Shown one piece after another: positions 11,501 through 22,802 of a stretch of 64,000 nt of DNA. Numbering within the stretch: the first letter of the stretch is position 1; each line of letters begins with the position of its first letter. Source of the DNA: Rhizophlyctis rosea (lineage: Eukaryota > Chytridiomycota > Chytridiomycetes > Rhizophlyctidales > Rhizophlyctidaceae); contig JADGJC010000097.1 in the NCBI GenBank assembly GCA_027596075.1, positions 1 through 64,000 of the forward strand, read 5' to 3'. A model generated the notes under the pieces. It was not told the DNA's origin. It searched no databases and saw only the letters and a list, made by a program, of their open reading frames with translations. A program made the position numbers and the translations under genes.

Positions 11501-14406
11501 GCGTCGAAGCTCCTCAAGCCAAAGTCATCACGGCTCCTCCCAAGCTCAATGCGCCAAAACAGGTGCTCTGGCCGCGCCGTGACGGAACGGAGGTCGTACC
11601 CTTGGATCAGCTAAATAAAACAAAATCGAAAACGCCACCGACCGTAACGACGGAAGATGTGTCCACGAAGGCGATCGCGCCGTCGACTGCTGATGGGATC
11701 GAAAAGAATGGACCAGAGGTCGACTCTGTGAAAGAGAAAGACAAGGTAGCGACGGAAGATGCGTCTCCGAAAGTCATCTCGACGCCGACTCCTGGAGAGA
11801 TTGAGAAGAGTGAACAAGAAGTCGACTCCGCGAAGGAGAAGGATCAAGCAAAGATGGAAAGCCGGAACTGGGTAGCTGCTGAGAAGACTGAAAGGGAAGC
11901 TAAATCCATGTACGAGATGAACAAAGGGAAAGTGGAAGGGGGGCACGGCGAAAGTATGGGAGATGAGTCTGTGGCTACCAAATTGCCGCCGGCGGCTGAG
12001 AAGACTGAAGTGGCTGGACGGAAGGCTGAACCGGTGGATCAGATGAAGGAAGTGGAAGTGGAGAGCGGGCGGGTCGTGGGGACGGAAGGCGAGTCCATAA
12101 TTGCCGCACAGCCGTCAGCTTTTGAGAAGACTGGAAAGACTGAAAAGGAGCCTAAGAGCCGAGAGGTTGTGGCAACGGACTATAAATCCACACATGCACC
12201 TACGCCATCGGCTGTCGAAATGCCCAAAAAGCTCCCACAACCAAGCTCTTCTTCGACACATCCAGCGAATTCGGCAGCAAAGCCCAAGTTCAACTGGCCT
12301 CGTCCGCAAGGAACAAAAATCATTCCATTCGGAGAAAGGACGAAACCCCAGCCCGTTGCGCAAACGCCCGTCACGGCCGTCGCGCCGCCCATCTCCTCGA
12401 ACACATCATCAAGCTCGCCGGCTTCTGCAACTAAGGCGACGGTCGAAGACTCACCCGGCTTGGTTGAGACTCCTTCTGGCTCGGCGGATGAAGATCAAAA
12501 GACGGGAACACCGGCTAGCAGCAAAGCTGATAGCTCAAAAGACATCAGCGCAGGGGAAGCGGAGCAGGATATGGAGAGACAGAGTGGTTCGGACGCGGGC
12601 GTTGCTGCGGGTGCTGCGGTTGTCACGGGCGACGAGACAATGGAGGAAAAATTGAAGCAGGGAGAGGGGATGCAGGACATGAGTCCGAAGGGTCAGGATC
12701 AGCCGAAGAGCGGAAGTCAAAGTTCCAATGACATGGTTGATGCAAGACAGGAAGGGGTGTTGGACGGGTTGACGCCTGCGGTTATCTCTGCCGCTGTTGC
12801 TGCTGCGGGCAATGAAGAGACGATGGAGGAGGAAGAGTCGAAGGAGAAAGAAGCGGAGGATGCAGTGTCGCGAGACGTTGACGGAGGTTCCAACAATGTC
12901 TCGTTCAAGATTGATTCTCCTGCCGGAAGCTCGGCACATGGAAGTACATCATCATTTCTTGCCGCCGTGCTGTCTACTGCCGACTGTCTGGCCGGGCTTC
13001 TCCCTCATGACGCATCGGTACCGAACACACCTTCTCCGGCTCAACGTTTCCTCGCACTATCACCTCGACCGCACACACCTTCTCCACCCAGCAAGCAGCC
13101 CTCTCATGGAAGCTCGCCATCCTATGAGGCCGACGTATCTTCCCCGGCAACTGTGGACAGTGCTGTTGGAACTCACAGTACGAACACGCCGACTGCTGAA
13201 ACGTGCAGTACGAACACGCCTGATCGTCCGGTTGCCAATGATGAAGCTGCCGCTGTTCAGGCTGTACTTGGGTCTCGGGAGGTATCACCAACTGCCGGAC
13301 AACTGGAGGTAGACCGCAAGTCCATGCCGGCATCACCACTCTCTGCCAGTCATCAGGTCGATCACGAAAGTGTCTCGTCCCTATTGCAAGGTGTCGAGGC
13401 CCGCTTGACAAAGATGATCACAGACCAATTCGCAAAGATGGGCGACGCAGTTTCGGCCCTCAAAGCCCAATCCGACGCGAACGCCCAAATGACCAAAAAG
13501 CGCCTCGACTACTTCGAAGACCGCCTCGGAGAACTCCGTCCAGAGATCCTCACAAACGCTCCACCCCACCTAACCGAACCCCGCCCCTCACCTTCCGAAA
13601 CCCGCCAAAAAGCGTTCCTGGAAACAAAATTCACCGACCTCAAAAGCGGACAGGCCCGCCTCAGCAACGACGCGGCAAACATACTTTCCACACTCGACGA
13701 GCATGCGGAAGATTGGAAAGAGCTGTTTGGGGAGATGGAGAAGGGGATTTCGCGTGTTGATAAGCGGGTGAAGGAGCAGCAGGCGGAGGAGAAGGAGCGG
13801 CAGGAGCGGTTGGAGATTAAGCTTGATGTGATTAGTAATTTGATTGTTGAGCAGTGTGGGGGGCGGGATGATGATGATGATGATGGGCCTGGGAGTCTTT
13901 GGATTAAGTTTCCGGAGCCGGTTGGGTATCGTTTTGTTGTTGCGGATAAGGTATTTCAGTTGCTGGTTACTAAGAATGAACACATCACTCACTTATTGCA
14001 ACACCCAGGACACGAGCATCCAAGATGCCATCAAAGAACACATCCGCGCACACGACTCCGAGTTCAAACAGTTGATCATTTGGGCGATGCAACGCACACG
14101 ACCGGATGATACGCGCCAAACGACTGAAGAGTGCGTGGAGCAGATCCAACTTCCGGGTATTGGGAAGAAGAAGGTTAGGCGTCGTAGGGTGAGTAGACAC
14201 CATTTTTCAAAGTTGACAGGAATGAGATAAGAAATTAATATTTGATTTTCTCCTTGATCATTCAGGGCGAAACCCTCGCCGACGTGGTCAGCGACAACTA
14301 CGACCTCGATCGCGACGTCATTCACAATCAGCTTCTCCGGGATGCTCTGCGCGACTCTTATGAGGCTGTTGCTGCTAGTGGGGATGGTCCTGCTACTCTT
14401 CTTTGA
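8575..14406 (+). CDS. Large disordered CCCH zinc-finger/RRM-like protein with C-terminal coiled coil
   Basis: Five exons (8575-9333, 9387-11343, 11414-13950, 14009-14188, 14266-14406) sum to 5574 nt, an exact multiple of three, giving 1857 aa. Most of the protein is disordered (Ser, Pro, Glu, Gln, Thr). Residues about 417-625 are degenerate 20-30 aa repeats around EHLPxxDVSPSxxEQ. Near residues 800-820 is a CCCH finger (Cys-X8-Cys-X4-Cys-X3-His) followed by KTVCVRSRMLLSTDEIKEAY and about 60 residues that resemble an RRM. Two copies of a WPRxxGTxxxP motif occur near residues 955 and 1200. A coiled coil spans about 1550-1720, with an Asp run encoded by GAT repeats at 13867-13884. RNA binding is inferred from the finger plus RRM-like stretch. 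The start is the first ATG after an in-frame stop at 8536-8538. Confidence 0.8.
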
Positions 14407-14870
14407 AAGTTTGCGGGGAGGGGATGTGAGATGTATTTGGTTTGTGTGCGGGTTCAGAAATTTGGATGGGATGTATATAGTTAGGATAGTGGCTGTGCAC
14501 GATTGGGAGGAATGTGGTGGGTTGTTCGCGAAGTGCAGGATACAAAGCGGAGGGTGTACATGGAAGATGGGGCTTTATGGAATATATCAATGCTTTTGCA
14601 CTATCCGATAGAATTTGGTTTGGTGGATGGAGGTTTGAGAGCAGGGCAAGTTAAGCACTCTCCACTTTGCGCGTCTCAGGGTCCAACCAGCCCACTTGTG
14701 TTCAATGAATGTGGCTTGGCTATCAATAAACAAACTGTGCGGCAAGAATCGCCCACAAATAACCACCGAATCACCGCCTCTCATCTTGACAGCACATTAC
14801 CCTCATCCAAGTGCACCTATTAACGAGATCTACTAATAGCCTACGCATATTATTCTTCCATACATCAACG
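14407..14870. other. Intergenic region before trpB2
   Basis: 464 bp between two genes on the same strand. No frame here looks coding. It must contain the 3' end of the CCCH gene and the trpB2 promoter; no clear TATA box was seen. Confidence 0.5.
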
Positions 14871-16764
14871 ATGACCGACAACGCGACAAAATACATCCTC
14901 CCAGACGAAGACGTACCCAAACAATGGTACAACATCCTCTCGGACCTCCCCACACCCCTCCCACCGCCTTTGGTAACGTCCCTCCTCCCCCCACTCACCC
15001 TAAAAACGCAACCCTTACACCCCCACAGCACCCAGGCACAAAACAACCCATCGGCCCGGAAGCCCTCTCCGCCATCCTCCCCCAAACCCTCATAGAACAA
15101 GAAGTCTCCACCGAGCGCTGGATCGATATACCCGAACCTGTACGGGAGGTGTATAAGAAGTGGAGGCCTGCGCCGTTGTTTCGGGCGTGGGCGTTGGAGA
15201 AGGCGCTTGGTAAGGGTTGTTGATCGTATGTGGTTATTGGCGCATGGTGTATTGATGATATGTGATAAAGGTACACCAGCGAAGATTTACTATAAGTATG
15301 AGGGCGTGAGTCCTGCTGGGTCGCATAAACCCAATACCGCCGTACCCCAGGTATGTTTAAACACAGCCCCTCCCACGATACAAAAATGCGGCATGAGTCT
15401 TCCTCAATCATACTAACCCAATACGCCGGTTATGATAAACACAGGTCTACTACAACAAAATCTCCGGCACGACAAAAATCACGACCGAGACTGGTGCAGG
15501 ACAATGGGGTTCCGCATTGGCGTTTGCCGGGTCGCAGTTTGGTGTTGATATCGAGGTGTATCAAGTGAGATCGTCATTCGAAACAAAACCATACAGACGT
15601 ATCTTGGTACGTGCCCACTTCCCTCCTCCACCTCCCCAAAATCACAAACCAACAATCTCACCCCACCCCCACATCCAGATGAACACCTACGGCGCCCGCT
15701 GCCTCCCCTCCCCCTCCACCCACACCGCAACAGGCCGCGCAATCCTCTCCGAAAACCCCGACACACCCGGCTCCCTCGGCATCGCAATCTCCGAAGCCAT
15801 CGAAGCATGCACCACTGCCGAAAACCACGAAACCACAAAGTACTGTCTCGGCAGCGTGTTGAACCACGTCCTGATGCATCAGAGCGTGATTGGGTTGGAG
15901 GCGATGAAGCAGTTGGAGATGGCGGGTGTAAAGCCGGATGTTATTGTGGGGTGTACGGGGGGTGGGAGTAATTTTGCTGGGATGTGAGTATGGGTTTCGT
16001 ATACATTTGAATTGTGTGGAAGCTCCTAATCCAAAGTTACGTTCCATTCTCAGTGCGTTCCCATTCTTGGGACAACGATTCCGCCACGAATCGACAAAAC
16101 CCTTCCGATGCGTAGCCGTAGAACCATCTGCCTGCCCCTCACTTACAAAAGGGAAATACACATACGATTTTGGTAAGCTAGCCGCCTGTGGTTATACTCA
16201 CACATCAGAACCTTCTTGACGGGAAGCCACCAACTCCCTTAACAATGCAACAGGCGACACCGCCGGCCTAACCCCCCTCCTAAAATCCCACACCCTCGGC
16301 CACACATTCACCCCTCCCCCCCTCCACGCCGGCGGTCTCCGCTACCACGGCATGGCACCTCTCGTCTCCCACCTCTACAACATGGGCGAAATCGAAGCCA
16401 TCGCCGTCAGCCAGAAAGAATGCTTCGAAGCTGGAGTGTTGTTCGCTAAGACGGAAGGAATCTTACCGGCGCCGGAGAGTAACCATGCGGTGAGAGGGGC
16501 GATATTGGAAGCGGAACGGTGTAAGAGGGAAGGCAGAGAGGAGGTGATTTTGTTTTGTTTGAGTGGGAATGGGAATTTGGATATGACGGTGAGTTTTGGC
16601 CTGGTGGCTTTGGGAAATGGAGTATGGTTGCTAAGATGTTCCGGTGTATTTCCATTTGGTAGGCATATGAGAAGTTCAATGCGGGTGAACTTGAGGTGGA
16701 GGAGCCCTTCGATGAGAAGTCTATTGTTGACAGTTTGAAAAATACTCCGGCTATCGAAGAGTAA
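14871..16764 (+). CDS. trpB2: Tryptophan synthase beta-like protein, TrpB2 type
   Basis: Eight exons (14871-14972, 15029-15209, 15271-15350, 15445-15606, 15679-15983, 16054-16172, 16254-16588, 16663-16764) sum to 1386 nt, 461 aa. The sequence follows the TrpB2 branch throughout: [20 protein letters not shown] at the N-terminus, [20 protein letters not shown], and [15 protein letters not shown] with the probable PLP Lys at about 114. The GGGSN phosphate-binding loop lies at about 269-273 and the late motif is [15 protein letters not shown]. TrpB2 enzymes condense indole or related substrates with serine. Tryptophan synthesis in fungi usually relies on a fused alpha-beta enzyme, so a separate TrpB2 is notable. 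All splice junctions keep frame with consensus ends. It lies 133 bp from the 3' end of an oppositely oriented ankyrin gene. Confidence 0.93.
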
Positions 16765-16897
16765 ACAATGAGCACGGTTGATAGATAGAGCATGTGCAAG
16801 TTTCTTATATTCTTTCAAAAATATAGAGGAAAATATAGAGAGAGATGACGCTGCGCTACATTCCGCAAGAATCTACCACGGCTCCTTACAACTCGAA

Positions 16898-18133
16898 TCA
16901 AATTTCATACAACTTCCCCCTTTTCTGCAACCCCTGCATGGCCTCCCTAATCATCCTAAACTGACTCTTGTTTGCATCCATGAACTCCTTCACAACCCTG
17001 TACGCACCCTTCTCCTCCTCCTCCCACAGTTTCCACTCCATACATTTCAAAAACCTCGCACACAAGTATGTATAGGTTTCCTTCACATCCGACCCCGGCG
17101 ACATCTCCAACAACTCCCGCAAAACATCCGCCTGACCGATCGACGCAGCCGCAAGGACCGAATTCCACTCAACGTATGCACCTGCGTCCAGCAACGCCGT
17201 CACGACTGACCAGTGCTGCTTCGCTACGGCTACGTACAATGCTTGGGACGTGTACCAGCTAGTTCCGTCCATCCCATTCTCCAACAGAGTTTGCACCATG
17301 GTCAGGTGACCCTTCTCTGCAGCACAGATCAGCGCTTCATGTCCACGCGAACGGGCATTCACACCCGCATCACGAAACAATTGCAGCATCTCCATATCTC
17401 CATGATATGCCGCGTGATACAGTGCCAAGTCAGGGTTCACAAGGAAGATGTTGAAAAGACTTTCCTCAAGACCCAGCAAGTATCTGACAATGTCGGTGTG
17501 ACCGCATTTCGCCGCTTCGTCCAACGCCGTACCCTGCCCCGTGTCCTCCTCAAGGTTCAACGTTTCAGTGATTTGTGCCCCTCGCCCCACCAAGAACTTC
17601 ACAAGTTCCAAATTGCCCGTCCGTGTAGCGGTGATGAGAACCTTGCCGTGGTTCATATTGATCATGGACGGCATGGGTTTCAAGAAGGGCATTCCGTCAC
17701 TTTCGTCCACCACCATGTCTGGCCATGTGTCCAACAAGAACTTGACGATTTCCATGTCCTCCTCTTTGGTTGCTGCCACAAGCAGGTAATTCAACCTTTC
17801 CGGAGAGCGCATCCACTCCATGCCATTCTCAGTCAAGCACCACCACAAGATGTCTCTGTGCCATTTGCGGGCAGCCCATTCCGCCAAGTTTTGAACGGAA
17901 CGCTCGGAAAGCCTCCAATTCGCCTCAGCCAGAACGACATCCTTCTCAGTAATGTGCTTGCGGACTGTTTTGAAAGTGCTGCGGAGCGCGCGGGTGGTTG
18001 GTGGGTCACAGAGGAGAGACACCTTTGGTTCCCAAGAAAGCAGAGTGTTATCACGCAGTCCGCGCAATCGTGAGACAGACCGAACACGCACCTTTTGCAG
18101 AATCTCGGGTAAGAGAGCCATCGGTGTCGTCAT
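16898..18133 (-). CDS. F-box-like/ankyrin-repeat protein, copy A (intact)
   Basis: Two exons (18133-18092 and 18022-16898) give 388 aa. The N-terminus reads MTTPMALLPEILQK, then after a 69-nt intron VSLLCDPPTTRALRSTFKTV, an F-box-like arrangement. The next segment, WRLSERSVQNLAEWAARKWH, is conserved in all copies. About seven ankyrin-type units follow, for example GNLELVKFLVGRGAQI and GHTDIVRYLLG, ending in a charged helix. The frame is also open upstream to 18526, but all sister copies start at the MALLPEIL exon and share the intron, so the long form is rejected. F-box plus ankyrin suggests a substrate adaptor of an SCF ubiquitin ligase; that is inference. This is the only intact member of the array. 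Confidence 0.85.
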   Translation of the reverse strand: MTTPMALLPEILQKVRVRSVSRLRGLRDNTLLSWEPKVSLLCDPPTTRALRSTFKTVRKHITEKDVVLAEANWRLSERSVQNLAEWAARKWHRDILWWCLTENGMEWMRSPERLNYLLVAATKEEDMEIVKFLLDTWPDMVVDESDGMPFLKPMPSMINMNHGKVLITATRTGNLELVKFLVGRGAQITETLNLEEDTGQGTALDEAAKCGHTDIVRYLLGLEESLFNIFLVNPDLALYHAAYHGDMEMLQLFRDAGVNARSRGHEALICAAEKGHLTMVQTLLENGMDGTSWYTSQALYVAVAKQHWSVVTALLDAGAYVEWNSVLAAASIGQADVLRELLEMSPGSDVKETYTYLCARFLKCMEWKLWEEEEKGAYRVVKEFMDANKSQFRMIREAMQGLQKRGKLYEI

Positions 18134-18818
18134 TTTGTTTTCAGTCAGCGTTCGCAGGGTGATATGAGCGCGGACAATTTTGCGTGTGCTGCGGAGCGCG
18201 CGAGTTGATGTGTCGCAGAAAGAAAGTTGCCCTAATTGAGCGGAGCCATGTGTTATTGGAAGTGGTTGGAGTGCGAGAACCGACTTTCCCCGCACCGCAG
18301 AGTTTCGGTCAAGAGGTTCTATGATACAAGTGAGAGATTGTAACTTCATTCCTCCTTCGGAGAATGCGAGTGTCGGATAGAAGCGCTGGCTTCCGTGAGT
18401 TTCGTGGGAGAATGGAGAGAACTCGAGGTTGGGATTGACGAAGGGAAACGATTCAAAGGATGTGGCTGTGCTCACGCGATTCGCCAGGGCCCTCTGATGT
18501 GTAGGAGTTGCAAAGCTCCAGTGCAAAAGCAGGAATATATATATTCAAACACTCGATGATAATAAATGAAGTAATTCTACCAATCAGCAAACTCTGCAAA
18601 AACTGCCAAAATTGCTGGCCTAAATGCCTGGAAACTTCCTCGTACACGCCATAACTGCTCGGGAACTCCCCCGTCTCCGTTTCCTTAAAACTTTGTGGAA
18701 TATTCCTGCAGCGGAGGAGTAAACAGTGTAGTATAGACAGGCATGCAAGTTGCTTGTATTCTCTGCAAATACATTCACACTGTGAGCTAAGCTATGCTAT
18801 GCTAAAATCTACATCGCG
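18134..18818. other. Junction between ankyrin copies A and B with duplication relics
   Basis: The part next to copy A repeats the head of its own exon 2 (about 18150-18215). A conserved upstream element lies at 18461-18480. A piece related to the 3' flank of copies C and D lies at 18581-18605. A relic of the trpB2 last exon and 3' flank lies at about 18691-18770. No gene is supported. Confidence 0.6.
18691..18770 (+). pseudogene. Relic of trpB2 3' end
   Basis: The sequence matches, with many substitutions, trpB2 positions 16733-16815: the end of the coding region (ACTCCGGCTATCGAAGAG there, ATTCCTGCAGCGGAGGAG here), the stop TAAACA, and the flank GCATG-CAAGTT-CTT-TATTCT. It lies just downstream of ankyrin copy B, as trpB2 itself lies downstream of copy A, so copy B was probably duplicated together with the trpB2 tail. 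Confidence 0.7.
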
Positions 18819-20090
18819 CTAGTGCTGTTGAGCTCCCACCCTCCTGCGCAAACCCTGCATGGCCTGGAATATCAAACTAAACTGACTTTTGTGCGCTTCC
18901 ACCAACTCCTTCACAACGTGATAGGCACTCTTCTCCGGCGTCTTCATTCATATCCAACGTGCCTCGCCCACGAACCCTTCAGCCAAATCTCTGTAGGTCT
19001 GCCCCAGATCCCCACCACGCCACACCTTCAGCAGATCTCGCAATAGAGCCGTGCGATGACCTTCTGACGCCACCGCCATCACGGACTGCCAACTGATGAA
19101 TTCCCCTTTGACAAACGGCCTTTTCCAACCCCATCCCATGAAGCAACTGTTATCCAAACCAAGTACGTCATCCAGCAGAACCCGAACAACGGGCCAGTGG
19201 CATTGCTTGATAGCCGCTTGCAATGCGACCGCCACATAATCACCACATCATTCAACTGCAGCATCCAGCAACAACTGCACCATCTCAACGCTACCCTTTT
19301 CTGCAGCCATCATCAATTCATAAGTATCGCACCGTACAATCCTCAATTCCTTGAGCAAATACTCCAGCACCGCAATACGCTCGTGACGCACCGCATTGTA
19401 GAGTGCTACCTCGAAGTTGAGCCAGCGCCCGACGTTTGCTCGCCCTACACGACCAACCAGAAACTTCAAAACTTCAGTTTGACCATACACTACTGCGAGA
19501 TCCAAGGCGGAGAATTGCTGAGAATCCATAAGCTGTGCCCCACAATCCAATAAGAGTCTCACAACCGCAACGTTGCCCAACATTGTAGCTCTTTTCAACG
19601 GCATGCCATCATCGGCATTGATCATCCACGCCCTGCTGCAACCGATGTCCCAGCCGTACTCGTCCACGTCAACTGTTTCTGGCCACGCCTCCAACAGAAA
19701 CTTGATAACCTCCATATCATCCTTCACTATCGCTCGATCAAGAATATAGTTTGACCGTTCCGGACGCATCATCCATTCCCCGCCATTCTCCGTCAAGCAC
19801 CACCACAAGATGTCTCGATGCCATTTGCGCGCTGCCCATCTAGCCAAGCTATGAACCGAACGCTCCGAAAGCCTCCAGTTCGCCTCAGCCAACACGACGT
19901 CCTTCTCAGTAATATGCTTGCGAACGGTTTTGCATGTGCTGCGGAGGTCGCGGGTGGTTGGTGGGTCACAGAGGAGAGATACCTTTATTCCATAAAAGCA
20001 TAGTGTTAGCGGCACGTTTTCAAGGTACGAGCAGACTTTCCCACTCACCTTTCGCAGAATCTCGGGTAAGAGGGCCATCGGTGTCGCCAT
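18819..20090 (-). pseudogene. F-box-like/ankyrin-repeat copy B, two in-frame TGA codons
   Basis: Starts MATPMALLPEILRK at 20090, with a 66-nt intron at 19983-20048 (GTGAGT...AAAG) in the same place as copy A. The frame stays open through LLLDAAVE, hits TGA at 19248-19250, and continues in the same frame with CGDYVAVALQAAIKQCHWPV, matching the copy A family. A second TGA at 18948-18950 follows GEARWI, and the same frame resumes with MKTPEKSAYHVVKELVEAHK and ends at TAG 18819-18821. No frameshift is present, only two nonsense codons. TGA ends other genes here, so reassignment is unlikely and a pseudogene, or a truncated 280-residue protein, is the simplest view. Confidence 0.8.
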
Positions 20091-20648
20091 TGTTGTTGTG
20101 TGCGTTTGATGGCAAGGATTGTTGGTTGTATGATGCGGGATTGAGAAGGCTCACGTTGTTTCTCTTTGGAGGCGTTTTTATTATGATATCGATTGAGCTT
20201 AACGGAATGCGCACGGAAGTTGGGAAATGGGAAAGGTTCGGCGTGGTGGCAGAACGGTGGCTGTGCTGACGCGATGAGGGGTCCGTTCTCCCCAACGTCG
20301 AATCGCATGGTCGACACTTCGATAATTGATACCTAGCTTGAGAAACTTTTGGGCATTTCAAAAATCGACAGTGTACGCATCAATACATTATGTACTAGAC
20401 CTCTATACAGGTTCAAGTGTCGATTGATGATTTCAATACAGCTAAAGTATTGGACTGGTTCCATTTACTTATGCGTCATCGATTGTGAATGGTTTGGGAA
20501 CCCTGTCGGTGTTAGAATAATGAAGTGTGCAACAGTTTGAAGCCAGTGCAATAGATGATGTTTTATTGGCTAAATGGAGTGGGATATATGCGGTGCTATT
20601 ACTAGGGACAACTTGACGACATTCATCATCAAAATCGGCAACCAACTT
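20091..20648. other. Intergenic region 5' of ankyrin copy B
   Basis: Holds the conserved upstream element at 20256-20275 and otherwise AT-richer sequence. No gene supported. Confidence 0.5.
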
Positions 20649-21107
20649 CTATTCTTCCCGCAAGCAGCCCCAAAGATGCCTCCTTGTGCCTTCCTCCTCC
20701 TGCAACTTCTGCGCAATTTCATATATCATACGCAAGTGATCTTCACTATCTTTCATCCGTGGCTTCAAAGCCGTGTAGCAACTTTCCGCCCTTCCAAACT
20801 CAACATCAAACCGGACACCGAACTTCATCGTTTCCAAAAATGACCGAAACGGAATTCCGTAGATACCACCCGCTGGCCCTCCTTCCAACATCTCCTGCAG
20901 CAACTCTTTCAATAAATCCCCCCAAACCTGCGGCCACAACGACCGTCTCCGTGGCACATGAAGTACATGACCCTTGTTCGCAGCAGTCTCACTTGCAGGA
21001 CAACCACAACTGGGAATATCTGCACCTGCGTCAATGAGGCATTCGAGCAGTGCTTGTGTCTTCGCATATGCCTGTAAACTTGCAAAGTCCCAAATCGCAA
21101 TGTACAA
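20649..21107 (-). pseudogene. Truncated ankyrin-repeat copy E
   Basis: The open frame has no ATG at its start and no F-box-like exon. It reads ALLECLIDAGADI (an ankyrin turn), then DLLKELLQEMLEGG and SFLETMKFGVRFD, closely resembling the C-terminal third of copies C and D (DLLKELLQEL, EMFLTWLESYVDWE). The 5' two thirds of the gene are missing. The neighbouring 21110-21470 bases contain no recognisable remainder. Confidence 0.7.
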
Positions 21108-21475
21108 ATGGGGACGTGGCTTGGATTTGTGTCACCAGTCGGAGGTGGTGGCTTCCGTCCGTTTGCGATGTGGAGGCCGGGGGCTCCGGGATGTTCGTGT
21201 CACCTCCTCCATTGGCGCCAAGAATCGAGCTGAATTGCACCCCAACTTCCCCGAAAGGAGCCATGCAAAATACCTACCAAACCGCTTCTTACTCTTCTTT
21301 ACCCCTCCAGCTTTTCCGATCTTCTTTTATTTGCCTCGCAACATCTGCAAATCACGAAGGACCTACACATCAAGTACATCACGTGAGATGACAAAGCGAT
21401 TCATGGCATGTATTCTATAGCACTGTTATCAATTGGACACCTATTATATTTTCCACTCCAGCAACTTTCGAAAAC

Positions 21476-22035
21476 ATGCACAAACTTCTCACGCTCGCCT
21501 TCACCGCACTCCACATCCTATCCCAAGCCTCAGCAGCACCAACACCCCAAACCGGAGCCGCACCCGCATCCCCTCCCAGCGGCTCAACCTCCAACAACCT
21601 AAACTTCCGCTCCGACCTAACCGACCAACCAGTCTTCAGCCGCTGCCCGGTGACGAAATCGGATAAATCCTTTCCGGCTCCATGCACTACGTCCAATTCA
21701 CAAAACAAGACCGCAAACCCCCCGTCACGAGCTTCACCATCAACACAGACATCAACTACCAAGGCGTAAAGGTCGCATACAACGACGGGACTACCGGTCA
21801 AATGGTCGGAAGTACCAACACGCATTTTACGTATAAGGTCAATACATCGAATGACAGATCTTCGGCGGTCAATACTATTGTTCAACATCAGTCTTTCGTG
21901 TCGCATGGGAAGGGGAAGGTGGAGACTTTTACCAATACGCTTAGTTGTACTAATATTTGCTCCAAGTCGACGGGTGATTGTACATATGAGTGCAAGCATG
22001 TTCGCTTTGAGGTTGAGGGCTGTTCAAGTGCTTGA
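21476..22035 (+). pseudogene. Small secreted Cys-containing protein, one frameshift
   Basis: The first frame starts MHKLLTLAFTALHILSQAS, a clear signal peptide, followed by a Pro/Thr/Ser-rich spacer to about 21670. A second frame then continues from about 21672 as GSMHYVQFTKQDRKPPVTSF through a 115-residue domain rich in Thr and Asn with six or so cysteines near the end (SCTNICSKSTGDCTYECKH), stopping at 22035. No GT-AG pair joins the frames; adding one T in the TTT run at 21671-21673 would. It is either a recent pseudogene or an assembly indel. The combined product would be about 186 aa, secreted. No family was recognised. It sits inside the ankyrin array on the opposite strand. Confidence 0.65.
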
Positions 22036-22802
22036 AATAGACTGAATTTTTTTTTTGGTGAGGGTTCTCAACTATTTGATGTCATGAAGAGCTTCAACTC
22101 TGACGCGCAAATATTTCCTGCTGATTTCCAGAGCCATATATCAAAGTCATTGGGGGAGAGAGGTTGATAAGATGAAGGAGGTTGGTGTACCGGTCGAAGG
22201 GGAGAATTGAACTATCGATTGCGAGATGCTAAGAGCGGAGCAGGGCGGCAATATGGAATGTTGCTTTAGTTAGCCACCGTATTGACAGACTTGTCAATGA
22301 CGAATATTGTAGACGTATGTAGTGCTTTGACAGAGAATTTGGGACGAGTGGCTGGGACGCATTATGTTTCCATAAATTGTGACGGGCTAAGACAAGCTGC
22401 GTGACTGTCCCCCGCCCCAATTGTTGTTTGCTGGTCCTTCTGTTTCTTGTTTCTTGGTCTGTCCTACTATTTTGGAAAACTGTTCCGTTTGGTCAATTTT
22501 TTGGCTGTTAGGGCGCAGGGTGGTGTCAGGTGAGGTCAACGGATTTCGCGTGGCTTGGAGATTGGGAAAGGTTGGTGGAAAAACCGCTATTGACCGTCCG
22601 CAATGGTGTGACTGGGTCCACGCGACTTTCACTTGCCCGCATTCAATGCGGCATCCATTGTTACCATGTTGGAACAAGTAATGATTGCAAATGCGGGTTG
22701 TATTACCGCCAATGATACAAGCCTAAGCTAAGCTACTGACTAACGCTATTGACCAGCAAATTCTGCAAACCTTCTAAGCTTGGATGCTTTTGAGCCCCCC
22801 CT
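22036..22802. other. Flank of ankyrin copy C
   Basis: About 22630-22680 (GCGGCATCCATTGTTACCATG) is closely similar to 24366-24395 downstream of... copy D's side of the array, and 22752-22770 (CCAGCAAATTCTGCAAAC) matches 24490-24514. These are duplicated flanks. No gene is supported. Confidence 0.5.

Noticed and set aside
16898..18526. A 542-codon open frame starting at 18526
   Set aside because: It reads through the family intron and 5' flank. Sister copies support a start at 18133 and a 69-nt intron.
18948..19250. TGA read as an amino acid (selenocysteine or reassignment)
   Set aside because: TGA ends the amidase, CCCH and FAD oxidase genes in this window, and no supporting element was seen.
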